Shown: positions 36,870 to 45,578 of the stretch, piece by piece
Layout of the letters: the number at the start of each line of letters is the position of its first letter
Position numbering within the stretch: the first letter of the stretch is position 1
From: Lachnospiraceae bacterium
GTDB lineage: Bacteria; Bacillota_A; Clostridia; Lachnospirales; Lachnospiraceae
Length of the DNA stretch: 64,000 nt
Reading direction: 5' to 3'
Assembly (NCBI GenBank): GCA_021770615.1
Contig: JAETQR010000013.1
Coordinates: forward strand, 1-64,000
Made by a program: the position numbers and the translations under genes
The notes under the pieces: generated by a model
The model's input: only the letters and a program-made list of their open reading frames with translations
What the model was told of the DNA's origin: nothing
Databases searched by the model: none

Positions 36870-39800
36870 CCTGCATTCTCCTCCAATTCCTGTTCAAATT
36901 GATCTGTCCATACTGCTACCTGCTCCTCATCTAAATCAGTAACAGCCAGACAGAGATTTTCCATCACTTCTGTCATGATTTTCTCTGAATATGCAAACCG
37001 TTTTAACTGCCGTATGATTTCATCTGCCGTATCGACATCCATTTCCTCTATGGCATTCCTCAATAAACGCAGAAGTTCTTTGGTCAGCTCATAATCCGGT
37101 TCTTCCCTGCTTTCACCTGCATCGTCCGTCTGCACAGCGGGCTTTAAAATCTCCTTCATAGTCCCCCATTCCTGCAGAAATACAGGCGCAACGCTTTCTA
37201 TCACATCTATTTTACCACCTTTTGCCGCATATTCCAACATTTTTGCCACCCCGGAAAGAGACACCGCCCCGATCATGGCCGCAGAATTCTTCATGGAATG
37301 CACTTTGATCCGGAACTGATCCAGTGTTTCGGGATCTGTCTCTGCCGATTTCCCAAGCTGGGTCAGAAAACGCTCCAACTGTGCCGCTTCTGATTCCATC
37401 GTCTGATAGAACTGATTGACCGTATCTTGCAATATCGCAATATCCCTGCAATAAAGCTTTGCATAATTCCAATCAATGCCATCCAGCTCCGGCAGCACCG
37501 TTTCCTCTGTCTCCTCTTTCCTGTTCTCCGCAGAAAAATCCGGCTCCGGCTTCCCATAGATGACCTTTTCCTTTGGGAGAAGCTCCATGATCATCTTCTC
37601 CATCTTTTCCGGATTGACCGGCTTAGAAAGGAAGTTCTGGAACCCCTCATTCAAATACATCTCCCTGGCGCCGGTCACTGCATTTGCTGTCAGGGCGATC
37701 ACCGGTGTAAACCGGCACGGATACTCCTCCCATTCCCTCATTTTATGTAATACGGTGATCCCGTCCAGATCCGGCATCATATGGTCAAGGAAAATCAGAT
37801 CATAGGCTTTCTTCCTGACCAGTTCCAGACATTCCTCTCCGCCGGATGCCTCGTCGATCTGTATCTGTGTCGCTTTCAGCAGCTGTGTAAATACCCTTCT
37901 GTTTACCGCATTGTCATCCACCACAAGCAGATGTGCCCCGGGGGCTGTAAACATGGCATGGTAGGAGTATGACGCCACCTGGTTTTTGATCCTCTGTTCC
38001 AAATCCCCCACCGGCTCATGGCTCATAATCTTTTGCTCCAGCGTGAACGAAAAGACCGAACCTTTTCCATACACGCTCTCCACCTGCAGCCTGCTGCCCA
38101 TCCGTTCCAATAGCTGCATCGTAATATTCATGCCCAGACCGGTTCCCTCTATCTTCCGGTTTCTCTGTTCTTCTATCCTCTCAAATTCGCGGAAGAGCTT
38201 TTCAATATCCTCCTCCCGGATGCCGATTCCCGTATCCTCTACCCGAAACATCAGCACCGCCGTATCCTCATGCATGACGGCACTTACTGCCAGCGTCACG
38301 CTCCCCGTTTCCGTATATTTAACGGCATTTGTCATCAGATTCACCAGAACCTGGCGGATCCGGACGTCATCCCCCCACAGTCTCGATGGTATTTCTTCCT
38401 CCACAGAAAGATTTAATTCCAATCCCTTATCTCTTGCTTTCATCTCAAGCATGTTCACAACATCATGGATCAGGCTGCTAAAATCATACTCTGCCGGAAG
38501 GATTTCTAATTTCCCCGATTCGATTTTTGACAGGTCCAAAATGTCATTGATCAGGGAAAGCAGTGTCTGACCGGCATTCTGGATATCCAGTGCGTATTCT
38601 TTAATCTGTGCTTCCCTGCTCTCCCTCAGGATCATGGCATCCATACCGAGTACAGCATGGATCGGAGTCCGTATCTCATGGGACATATTAGCAAGAAAAC
38701 GCCCCTTCGATTCACTTGCCTGCAATGCCCGCTGTTTTTCCCGGTCCATAGCCATAATTTCATAAATGGTACTGATCGTGGAAAACAGCAGAAGAAGAAT
38801 CAGCCCTACTGCCAGGATCACGCCATTGAACAGATTCACTCTCTGAAAATAAATGATAATCTGTATAAATGCCGCGATACATACACAAAACATTCCCAAT
38901 GCCACAAAGGTATACTCCCGAACCAGGCCTCTCCGTAAATCCATCAGAATTGTTGCGATCATCAGTATAATGGAAATAATACAAAAAACGGAGACATACG
39001 CAATGGTATCGGTAAAATCACAAACACCTGTTATATGCAGACCGGAACACAGGAACAGATTGAAAATGACAATGCCCTCCAGAGTCTGATATGCCTGCCG
39101 GTACCTCCCTTTCTGAATCTCATTCATATAGAGAAGATACGGCAGCGCCAATAACATGATCATCAGAAAGGTAATATCGTTGATGATCGAGAGGTTTGAG
39201 AAAAGCAGCTGTCTGAATGTGGAATTGGTAATGAGCCAGACCGCAGCGACGAGAATTCCCCAGCCCAGATATTCCAGCGCAACTTTCCTGTGGTAACAAA
39301 AGCGTAGGATCACGCTGCCGATAATGGCAATCATACTGAGTATCAGCGTGACAAAGGCAACGATCAGTTCCAGTCCAAACTGCTTAAAAAAGTGATTCCA
39401 CACTCCCATAAGATTCCCATAGTAAACCGTATTGAAGACACCGGAATACGAAGAATCTGTGCACGTCTCCACACGTAGTACCCTCCCTGCATCCTCCTGA
39501 CCGATTTCCAAAAAAACATACGCTGCAGCACTCATTCTGCCAAACAGCCGGTTCTCCCGGTTCGAATACTCCTTCCGGAACTCCCCGTCAATGTAAAACC
39601 GCATATCCTGTTTGACACTTCGGAAACAAAGATACCGCCCCTCTTCAATGGACACCGGAAGCTTTGTCTCCACAACAACGACTTCATTCCTGTCTGCTTT
39701 ACATTTTCCGGGCATGGTAACCGTCTCCCTGCTTCCGTCCGGGAGAACCCGTGTCCATTCACCGCTATATTCCGTGCAAAGATAATCTTTGTCGAATTCG

Positions 39801-39901
39801 TCTGACGGAAGAAACAGCTCTCCCAAAATAAAATAGGCAAAGACAGTAAAAAGTAATATGGCGAAAATAACATTAATATATTTTTGTTTTTTATTCTCCA
39901 T
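36866..39901 (-). CDS. Hybrid sensor histidine kinase (7TM-type sensor, HisKA, HATPase, REC, HPt)
   Basis: About 1011 residues from ATG 39901, which has GGGAGG five bases upstream. An alternative ATG at 39988 would add a 29-residue signal-like leader and is also possible. Order: a membrane helix; an extracellular beta domain of about 150 residues; seven or so membrane helices (about 180-370; 7TMR-DISM-like); HisKA with the phospho-His in SHEIRTP near 405; HATPase with DTGIGI and GTGLGMNI; a receiver with Asp in FLDHMMPDLDG near 702; and an HPt domain with His in KVHSMKNSAAM near 866. It can therefore run a full phosphorelay, probably ending on the following double-receiver protein (4-base overlap). 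Confidence 0.92.
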   Translation of the reverse strand: MENKKQKYINVIFAILLFTVFAYFILGELFLPSDEFDKDYLCTEYSGEWTRVLPDGSRETVTMPGKCKADRNEVVVVETKLPVSIEEGRYLCFRSVKQDMRFYIDGEFRKEYSNRENRLFGRMSAAAYVFLEIGQEDAGRVLRVETCTDSSYSGVFNTVYYGNLMGVWNHFFKQFGLELIVAFVTLILSMIAIIGSVILRFCYHRKVALEYLGWGILVAAVWLITNSTFRQLLFSNLSIINDITFLMIMLLALPYLLYMNEIQKGRYRQAYQTLEGIVIFNLFLCSGLHITGVCDFTDTIAYVSVFCIISIILMIATILMDLRRGLVREYTFVALGMFCVCIAAFIQIIIYFQRVNLFNGVILAVGLILLLLFSTISTIYEIMAMDREKQRALQASESKGRFLANMSHEIRTPIHAVLGMDAMILRESREAQIKEYALDIQNAGQTLLSLINDILDLSKIESGKLEILPAEYDFSSLIHDVVNMLEMKARDKGLELNLSVEEEIPSRLWGDDVRIRQVLVNLMTNAVKYTETGSVTLAVSAVMHEDTAVLMFRVEDTGIGIREEDIEKLFREFERIEEQRNRKIEGTGLGMNITMQLLERMGSRLQVESVYGKGSVFSFTLEQKIMSHEPVGDLEQRIKNQVASYSYHAMFTAPGAHLLVVDDNAVNRRVFTQLLKATQIQIDEASGGEECLELVRKKAYDLIFLDHMMPDLDGITVLHKMREWEEYPCRFTPVIALTANAVTGAREMYLNEGFQNFLSKPVNPEKMEKMIMELLPKEKVIYGKPEPDFSAENRKEETEETVLPELDGIDWNYAKLYCRDIAILQDTVNQFYQTMESEAAQLERFLTQLGKSAETDPETLDQFRIKVHSMKNSAAMIGAVSLSGVAKMLEYAAKGGKIDVIESVAPVFLQEWGTMKEILKPAVQTDDAGESREEPDYELTKELLRLLRNAIEEMDVDTADEIIRQLKRFAYSEKIMTEVMENLCLAVTDLDEEQVAVWTDQFEQELEENAG

Positions 39902-39995
39902 TTTTCCTCCCGCTCCAGAAAAGGCGCCAAACCCTGCCAAAAGTGACAGGGTAAGGACCGCCGCCAAAAATAGGCGGATATGTTTCATAAAGCAC

Positions 39996-42251
39996 CTACT
40001 TTTTTATCTTGATACTCTTTTTACCGCTCCAGCTTCCATATACGGTTTTCCCGTTTTTCTTCGTATACGCACGCACACGGAAATAATACGTTTTCTTCTT
40101 TTTCAGTCCCTTTATCGTTACACTGGTACCCTTAAAGGATTTTTTCTTCTGTCCTTTCATAGAAGACTTTGCCGCATATGCCACCTGATAACCGGAAGCT
40201 CCGGATACTTTTTTTGAGAGAGTAACGGTTACCTTTTTCCCTTTTGCATTCTTTAACTTCTTGATCGCAGGTTTACCCGGTTTTTTTACTTCCGTCTGTG
40301 GGTTCTGTGTCAGCTCTGTTACCTGCGGGTTCTGCGCCGGCTGTACGTTCTGAACCGTAGTACCACCCGGCGTCTGATCCGGTATCGCCGGCCTCTCCGT
40401 CACATCCGGTGTCGGTGTCTCTTCCGGCTCCTCTTCTTTCGGCACGACAACTCCCTCCGGCGTCACCTGCCCGGCGTATGTCCACAATGTCGTATCGGAC
40501 AGATTCACATGCATGACCGGACGCACGCCAATATAATTCTCTGCCTTCTCTGTCATCACACTTGGTTCTGTCGGGATACTGCCCTCTCCCCAATCTCCCA
40601 CTGTTGCCGGACATCCCTTTTTCACTCCGGGAGAACGCAGCCAGTAAGTCAAAGCACCCGCATACGGCTGATTTGGTGTGCCTCCTTTATCTGTATAATC
40701 AGCAGCTGAAATCCTTCTTGTATCGCCTTCTTCCACATCACTGCTAAATCCATAATCCGGATTTAACATCTCCTCAATCGAAGGAAGATAAACCTTGTCT
40801 TTGGTGGCATTTCCGCCGGCTTCCCCCGACCACCGGTTATCTGCTGTCGTTACGTCTGTCGTTTCCACTGCTGCCTGCTCATCCGCAGTAAATGCTGTCT
40901 CCATAAACTCCTGATTCAACCAATACCTGATATCACTCTTTTCCCATGTAATCTCTACATCACTTTTATAGAAATATTGTGCGAGATCGATTGCCTGTTC
41001 TGCCATCAAAAAGGCATCCGTACCATCTTCATTGATAGAAAGAACACGCCACTTGATCGGCTCATATTGAAAATATCCCTGCTCATGACGGACAAGACAG
41101 GCTTCTCCCTCGTTCTCCTCTTTTACGGAATTGTGTTCGCCTGCCTCTGCCAGAACAGAAGGTGTGATCTTGGTATTATAATACCTGCCAAAATAAATAC
41201 AGTCCCATGTATTGCTTTTCAAGTCATTTTCATGAATAACCGGATTTTTCGGATATACCTGTCCCGGTGCCATCGTCACACCAGGCTGTTCGTCCGGATC
41301 CTGTGTCGGCACTGCCGGCGTGGCGTCCGGTGCAATTTCTGTCTGATCCTGTTTTACCTTACCTGCATATTCCCACAGCTCTGTCTTTGTCAGATCCAGA
41401 TGAAGTACCGGACGGATCCCATCTTCCGTACTTAAAGAATTTTTACCTGTCTCACCGTTAAGACACGCCGCCTGTCCGGCATAGTTTTTATCACTTATTG
41501 TCCTGAGCCAGTAATTACCGCCCCAGACACGATCACTTCCTGCAAAATCCGTGACTGCTGCTCCTCTTGTCTCTGTCTCAGCCTTACTGTCCGTAAATCC
41601 ATACGCACGTGATGTAATCTCTTCCCATGAAGGCAGGTAAATACGATCTGTCGTCGGTGTCTCCTCTTCTTCCCCCTCTGCTCCCTCATATTCCGGACTT
41701 TTCTTATTCTCAATCTCCGTAGGGATAATCCCTTCCTTCTCCTCATCGGTAAATGCTTTATTTTGGAACTCCTCATCAAGCCAGGTCCGGATACTGGCAT
41801 TTTCCCATGTAACCTCGTCACTGTCTGTCGTATTATACGGCTGAAAATTCAACGTTTTATCTGCCATTACAAACGCATCCGTGCCATCCTCACTGACAGC
41901 CAGGACACGCCACTTGACCGGCTCATATTTGTAACACTTCTTATCTTGGCGAACAAGATATTTTGTACCGTCCGTATCCTCGTGTTCTACATCATCCTCC
42001 CCTGCTTCGGGCCGGTTTCCCGGCTGGGGTATGTATTCGCTCTGCCAGTAATTTCCAAAATAAATGCAATCCCATACGACATGCCCATTCTCTGCCTCAA
42101 TCACAGGATTACTTAAAACGGCATCTCCTCTTTCGGTTCCCACATCTGCTGCCGCCCATGCTGCTTCTCCCGGCGTCCAAAATGACACAAGGCACAATGA
42201 CATCGCAATAAGCCATGCCATCACTCTTTTACTCTGCTGTTTCACTCTCAT
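39996..42251 (-). CDS. Secreted protein with two DUF6273 domains and FnIII-like C-terminus
   Basis: A 751-residue exported protein. The signal peptide (about 8-32) ends near AAWAAAD. Two DUF6273 domains follow (about 55-300 and 345-600), each beginning WDCIYFG and containing VKWRVLAV/IKWRVLSI, a YWLR block and VRPV/VRPVMHVNL. A Pro/Thr linker leads into the Lys-rich FnIII-like module, which at DNA and protein level is nearly the same as that of the leucine-rich repeat protein (SFKGTSVTIKGL, VYGSWSGKKS). ATG 42251 with GGAGG. First gene of the co-linear surface-protein and kinase operon, 89 bp after the anti-sigma gene. Confidence 0.88.
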   Translation of the reverse strand: MRVKQQSKRVMAWLIAMSLCLVSFWTPGEAAWAAADVGTERGDAVLSNPVIEAENGHVVWDCIYFGNYWQSEYIPQPGNRPEAGEDDVEHEDTDGTKYLVRQDKKCYKYEPVKWRVLAVSEDGTDAFVMADKTLNFQPYNTTDSDEVTWENASIRTWLDEEFQNKAFTDEEKEGIIPTEIENKKSPEYEGAEGEEEETPTTDRIYLPSWEEITSRAYGFTDSKAETETRGAAVTDFAGSDRVWGGNYWLRTISDKNYAGQAACLNGETGKNSLSTEDGIRPVLHLDLTKTELWEYAGKVKQDQTEIAPDATPAVPTQDPDEQPGVTMAPGQVYPKNPVIHENDLKSNTWDCIYFGRYYNTKITPSVLAEAGEHNSVKEENEGEACLVRHEQGYFQYEPIKWRVLSINEDGTDAFLMAEQAIDLAQYFYKSDVEITWEKSDIRYWLNQEFMETAFTADEQAAVETTDVTTADNRWSGEAGGNATKDKVYLPSIEEMLNPDYGFSSDVEEGDTRRISAADYTDKGGTPNQPYAGALTYWLRSPGVKKGCPATVGDWGEGSIPTEPSVMTEKAENYIGVRPVMHVNLSDTTLWTYAGQVTPEGVVVPKEEEPEETPTPDVTERPAIPDQTPGGTTVQNVQPAQNPQVTELTQNPQTEVKKPGKPAIKKLKNAKGKKVTVTLSKKVSGASGYQVAYAAKSSMKGQKKKSFKGTSVTIKGLKKKKTYYFRVRAYTKKNGKTVYGSWSGKKSIKIKK

Positions 42252-42340
42252 CTCAATTCCTCCGCTTTCTGCACAACTAATATATGCAATTTATTTTTAC
42301 ACGTCTGTACCTCCGGCACAAACAGGTAAATCTCGGTTTA

Positions 42341-43426
42341 TCATTCATATTCCTTCAGGGACACATAATAATCTGCGATATAGATTCCAAGAACCTGATC
42401 GATATCGATCGCCTTCTTAAACTGCCCCACATATTTTTGATAACTGTGTCCGTTCTTGTCATACCATCCAACGCTTCCGCCATTTATCAGGCAATCCTCC
42501 TCCGGATCAGGGCTGTCAACCATGATTTCGCTTCCATTGATCATCTTCAGCCGGATCACAAATCTCGTATCCGTCGTATTTCGCGTGTCCGCATCTACTG
42601 CCGATACATCGGAAACAAGAGTCAACCCCAGTGGCAAAAGCTTAATCTTTTTGATATTTGCTTTCGCATATGAAAATGAAAACTGCATATCATCTGTACC
42701 CTCTACTGTAATCTCCTTTGAATTTGTATAAGAGGCAGTAAAGGAAAAACTCCATATCCCCTCTACCAGTACCTTGGTATCATCCTCATACTGCGGTCCA
42801 TCCAGCAAATCCTTAAAAAATACCGTAACCTCTTTGCCTTCCTCAACCTGCATATCCGTACCGGCGTTGACAACAAAGGTTGCCACATTGCTTTTATTTT
42901 TCATAACTTCAAGAAGAGAACATTCCCGTGACCCCGGTATCACAGCAGACGCATTATAATTCGTTCCCTCACAAAAACCGAAATAATCAAATGTCATTCC
43001 TTCTTTGAATTCCACATCCGGCGGCGCCGTAATCTTTACCACAGCATAAATATTCTGTGTATCCATGACTACTTCCTGAAGTTCCATCATCAGATCCGGT
43101 TTACTGACCGCATCCTCCTTCTCACTCTCAATCCCGATTTCCCTCGATTCCTCCTCGCCCATTCCAAAGAAATCCAATATCGTCTGCTTAAAAGACTCCA
43201 GAAAACTCGCCTCTGCTACCTTTGCACTGGAAAAGAACAGATACCCCGTTATGAGAAAGCAGAGTGCTGCTATAACGGCCGCCACCTTTACAATCGGCTT
43301 TTTCCGTGGAGCTGTTACACGATCTTCCTGAATCTGTTCAAGAATCTCATCGACTTTCTCATGGTATGTCTCCGGCACCTGAAATTCCTTTGATAATCGT
43401 TTCACTTCCTTATCAAATTTAGTCAT
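42341..43426 (-). CDS. DUF4179-type anti-sigma factor, membrane-anchored
   Basis: About 361 residues. A cytoplasmic N-terminus (KEFQVPETYHEKVDEIL) that should bind the sigma factor, one membrane helix (about 48-66) and a 290-residue extracellular beta-rich domain of the DUF4179 type. Such proteins hold a partner ECF sigma factor inactive until an envelope signal arrives. The gene overlaps the end of the sigma gene. Either ATG 43426 or ATG 43432 could be the start; GAGGGGG is better spaced for the former. The surface-protein operon follows 89 bp later, which suggests, without proof, that this sigma/anti-sigma pair controls it. Confidence 0.85.
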   Translation of the reverse strand: MTKFDKEVKRLSKEFQVPETYHEKVDEILEQIQEDRVTAPRKKPIVKVAAVIAALCFLITGYLFFSSAKVAEASFLESFKQTILDFFGMGEEESREIGIESEKEDAVSKPDLMMELQEVVMDTQNIYAVVKITAPPDVEFKEGMTFDYFGFCEGTNYNASAVIPGSRECSLLEVMKNKSNVATFVVNAGTDMQVEEGKEVTVFFKDLLDGPQYEDDTKVLVEGIWSFSFTASYTNSKEITVEGTDDMQFSFSYAKANIKKIKLLPLGLTLVSDVSAVDADTRNTTDTRFVIRLKMINGSEIMVDSPDPEEDCLINGGSVGWYDKNGHSYQKYVGQFKKAIDIDQVLGIYIADYYVSLKEYE

Positions 43427-43895
43427 TTCCATGCCCCCTCTCCAGCTCCTCCCTGAGTTCTGCCTTTCCCCGGTTCAATCTGGACTTTACCGTACCAACA
43501 GGAATGTCCAGTACATCCGATATGTCCCGGAGCGATAGTCCGCCGTAATAAAACAATACAACGACTAAACGGTATTCCTCCTTCATTTTCTGTAATATAT
43601 CCCACAATTCATCATAATGTGCCATGACCGGCTTCGACAGTGCCTCCACTGCCTCATCCCCCGGCAGATACAACCGTTTTTTCTTTATCTTCAACGCTTC
43701 ATTTTTCGTGATCGTCAGCATCCATGGCTTAAATTTATGGAAAGCACGGATCTGTTCCATATTCTCATATGCTTTTAAGATCGCATTGCTCACAGCATCT
43801 TCCGCATCTGCCTCATTTTTCAATATCGCCAACGCCATAATATACAGATCATCCCTGTATTTATTGACACTTTCACAAAACTTTTTTGCCTCCAT
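43419..43895 (-). CDS. ECF-type RNA polymerase sigma factor
   Basis: A 158-residue sigma-70 family protein of the extracytoplasmic-function group, with only regions 2 and 4. Region 2 is seen in DLYIMALAILKNEADAEDAV and KFKPWMLTI. Region 4 is the helix-turn-helix GLSLRDISDVLDIPVGTVKSRLNRGK (about residues 118-143). It would direct RNA polymerase to stress-type promoters. Its 3-prime end overlaps the DUF4179 anti-sigma gene, the standard pair. It is transcribed divergently from the small XRE regulator at 44136, with two dyad operators in the 240-bp gap. Confidence 0.93.
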   Translation of the reverse strand: MEAKKFCESVNKYRDDLYIMALAILKNEADAEDAVSNAILKAYENMEQIRAFHKFKPWMLTITKNEALKIKKKRLYLPGDEAVEALSKPVMAHYDELWDILQKMKEEYRLVVVLFYYGGLSLRDISDVLDIPVGTVKSRLNRGKAELREELERGHGND

Positions 43896-44016
43896 AAACA
43901 GTTACCTTTCCTCTTTTTGGATTCGTTTCCACGCCTTCAATCTGCCCCTTATTTTTCTCCCTCTACATATAAAGATACTTTGAAACGCTAAAAGGTTCCC
44001 GTATTTTAATTTTATT

Positions 44017-44056
44017 ATAGTCGAAATACGACTATTTTTCAATCAAAAACTGATTG
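44017..44056. promoter_or_regulatory. Two dyad-symmetric operator candidates between sigma and XRE genes
   Basis: ATAGTCG-N5-CGACTAT (44017-44035) is a perfect 7-bp dyad, and CAATCA-N5-TGATTG (44040-44056) is a perfect 6-bp dyad with the same 5-bp spacing. They lie 80-120 bp before the XRE gene and 120-160 bp before the sigma gene. Spacing and size suit a small XRE dimer. Confidence 0.5.
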
Positions 44057-44135
44057 TTTCTTATAATTAGTAGGAGAATAAAATCATCAAAATCAACAAA
44101 TATTATATTGAGTCAGATGATAGAGGTGTATTTAT

Positions 44136-44342
44136 ATGGTATTTGAAAATATAAGGAATCTGCGTGAAGACTGCGATAAGAAACAACAGGAAGTAGCAGA
44201 CTACCTGCACATAAAGCAAACAACTTATTCCAAATATGAATTAGGAAAAATAAATATCCCGATTGAAATATTCATAAAACTCGCAGATTATTATCAGGTA
44301 TCTGTCGATTATTTACTGGGACGGTCAGATAAAAAAAACTGA
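44136..44342 (+). CDS. Small XRE-family helix-turn-helix regulator
   Basis: A 68-residue single-domain regulator of the Cro/C1 (XRE) type. The DNA-binding helices are QQEVADYLHIKQTTYSKYELG (about 18-38), and the protein ends with the LADYYQVSVDYLLGRSD tail typical of small Clostridia XRE proteins. There is no ligand-binding or protease domain. ATG 44136 follows AGAGGTG. It faces away from the ECF sigma gene and may autoregulate through the dyads at 44017-44056. Confidence 0.9.
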   Translation: MVFENIRNLREDCDKKQQEVADYLHIKQTTYSKYELGKINIPIEIFIKLADYYQVSVDYLLGRSDKKN

Positions 44343-44370
44343 TTTACTTGATATTTAGCCAAAACACAAC

Positions 44371-44450
44371 AAAAAACCAAGCCACACCCCGGCAAACAAC
44401 CGGATCCTCTCCGATCGCTCCTGCCAGAATGTGGCCTGTTTTACTTTCTT
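44371..44450 (-). repeat. Dispersed intergenic repeat, copy 3 (hairpin part only)
   Basis: Matches the hairpin portion of the repeats near 11.1 and 22.0 kb (arms AACAAAAAACCAAGCCACACC and GGTGTGGC-like, with CTGCCAGAATGTGGCCTGTTTT). The double TGTCGAA block is missing here. It lies just after the spore protein gene on the minus strand and probably terminates it. Confidence 0.65.
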
Positions 44451-44484
44451 TTACGCAGATTTATCTAGTAGTCTTTCCAAATTA

Positions 44485-44682
44485 CTAACGCATAGACTCT
44501 TCCTGCTTTTTGATCATCTGGCGCACCATCTCGCCGCCTACGCTACCAGCTTCTCTGGATGTGAGGTCTCCGTTGTAGCCCTCTTTCAGGTTTACACCAA
44601 GCTCAGATGCAACTTCCATCTTGAATCTGTCCATAGCGTCTTTAGCCTGAGGTACTTCCATTCTGTTGCTAGATTTACTCAT
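44485..44682 (-). CDS. Alpha/beta-type small acid-soluble spore protein
   Basis: A 65-residue alpha/beta SASP, which coats and protects DNA in the dormant spore. The family signature is clear: RFKMEVASELGV near 20-32 and LTSREAGSVGGEMVRQMI near 40-57, which contains the conserved GPR-protease/DNA-binding residues. GGAGGTG is best spaced for the ATG at 44682; ATG 44688 is also in frame. It is monocistronic: recU lies 166 bp upstream with a hairpin between. It would normally be transcribed by sigma-G in the forespore, but I could not identify a convincing sigma-G promoter. Confidence 0.93.
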   Translation of the reverse strand: MSKSSNRMEVPQAKDAMDRFKMEVASELGVNLKEGYNGDLTSREAGSVGGEMVRQMIKKQEESMR

Positions 44683-44721
44683 GATCATTCACCTCCGTGT
44701 TTTTTTGTATTTATCTTGAGA

Positions 44722-44759
44722 GATAACGGAATGTCTTTTTCATGAAACATTCCGTTATC
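44722..44759. repeat. Perfect 13-bp hairpin between recU and the spore protein gene
   Basis: GATAACGGAATGT and its reverse complement with a 12-base loop. On the minus strand it follows recU but has no U-tract, so it is either a Rho-independent-like barrier or a regulatory dyad for the spore protein gene. Confidence 0.6.
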
Positions 44760-44848
44760 GAAACATTTCATTGTTAAGCCACTCGGTTATCTGATACTAT
44801 TGTACCCACGAAGGTTTATTTCATTCTGGTAGTTTTTAGCAGATGATT

Positions 44849-45379
44849 TCATCTTTGTTCCATATCCATCGAAATTTTTTCAAGATAATGTACAAAGGTT
44901 CCCGAGTAAGTAGAAATCTCGTAAGCGGGATCCAGTTCCGAAAAAGTAAAGCTTTTTCTTCCTCCGGCCTCCATACGGTCCCAGAATTCTTTCAATTTAA
45001 TAAAAGGCAGATAAGTGAAACAATCTTTACATTTAAAATATATAAGTAAAAATGCAATGCCCTCCTGTGCTTCAAACTCTTCCATGAATTTAATCTGGTG
45101 CTCATGGACATTGGCAAGGGGGAAACGTTCCTCCACACACTCCTTTGCATCAAAACAAACCGGGATTCCCTGCACGACCCCGATGTAATCGACCGTACTT
45201 TTTTGCTCAAAATACGCAAGCGTGATATGCCTTGTGCTCTGGTCGATGTCGATCGGTTTGATCGGCGTCGGAATTTTCTGGATCAGGGCAAGTTTTTGCG
45301 CTCTGTATTTTTCGTTTGTGAGATTAATGAGTTCTTCCAGAAAAGAACCACGTAGTCCCCGGGAATTCCATGTCGCCAT
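44849..45379 (-). CDS. recU: Holliday junction resolvase RecU
   Basis: A 176-residue RecU-family nuclease, which cuts four-way DNA junctions during recombination repair and chromosome segregation. It opens with the family signature TWNSRGLRGSFLEELIN. The active-site acidic residues lie in STVDYIGVVQG, CFDAKE and the following EH-Q segment (about residues 62-95), and FKCKDCFTYLPF follows. Length is typical (about 170-200). ATG 45379. In many Firmicutes recU sits beside pbp1; here it is after yebC with a 199-bp structured gap. Confidence 0.9.
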   Translation of the reverse strand: MATWNSRGLRGSFLEELINLTNEKYRAQKLALIQKIPTPIKPIDIDQSTRHITLAYFEQKSTVDYIGVVQGIPVCFDAKECVEERFPLANVHEHQIKFMEEFEAQEGIAFLLIYFKCKDCFTYLPFIKLKEFWDRMEAGGRKSFTFSELDPAYEISTYSGTFVHYLEKISMDMEQR

Positions 45380-45446
45380 AGTGATGGTCTCCTTGTTTGC
45401 CGCTTCTTATGCCGGGAATGTTCCCTTGGACAAATCATTTCAAAAA

Positions 45447-45535
45447 CTGCTCCGCAGCCTTGCCCACCAGCGAAAAGAAATGCCACAAGCAAGCTTGCGC
45501 ATTCCCTTTCACTGGCAGGCAGCACCTTCGGTGCT
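45447..45535. repeat. Structured intergenic region with nested hairpins
   Basis: Within the 199-bp gap between recU and yebC, a large imperfect stem (CCAGCGAAAAGAAATGC, 45467-45483, with GCATTCCCTTTCACTGG, 45498-45514) encloses the palindrome GCAAGCTTGC. It is flanked by two small hairpins, CTGCTCCGCAG (45447-45457, T-rich on the minus strand) and AGCACCTTCGGTGCT (45521-45535). At least one probably terminates the yebC transcript. Confidence 0.55.
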
Positions 45536-45578
45536 TTTGAACTCATTTCCCAATAAAAATCCCCGACGCACTCACAGC

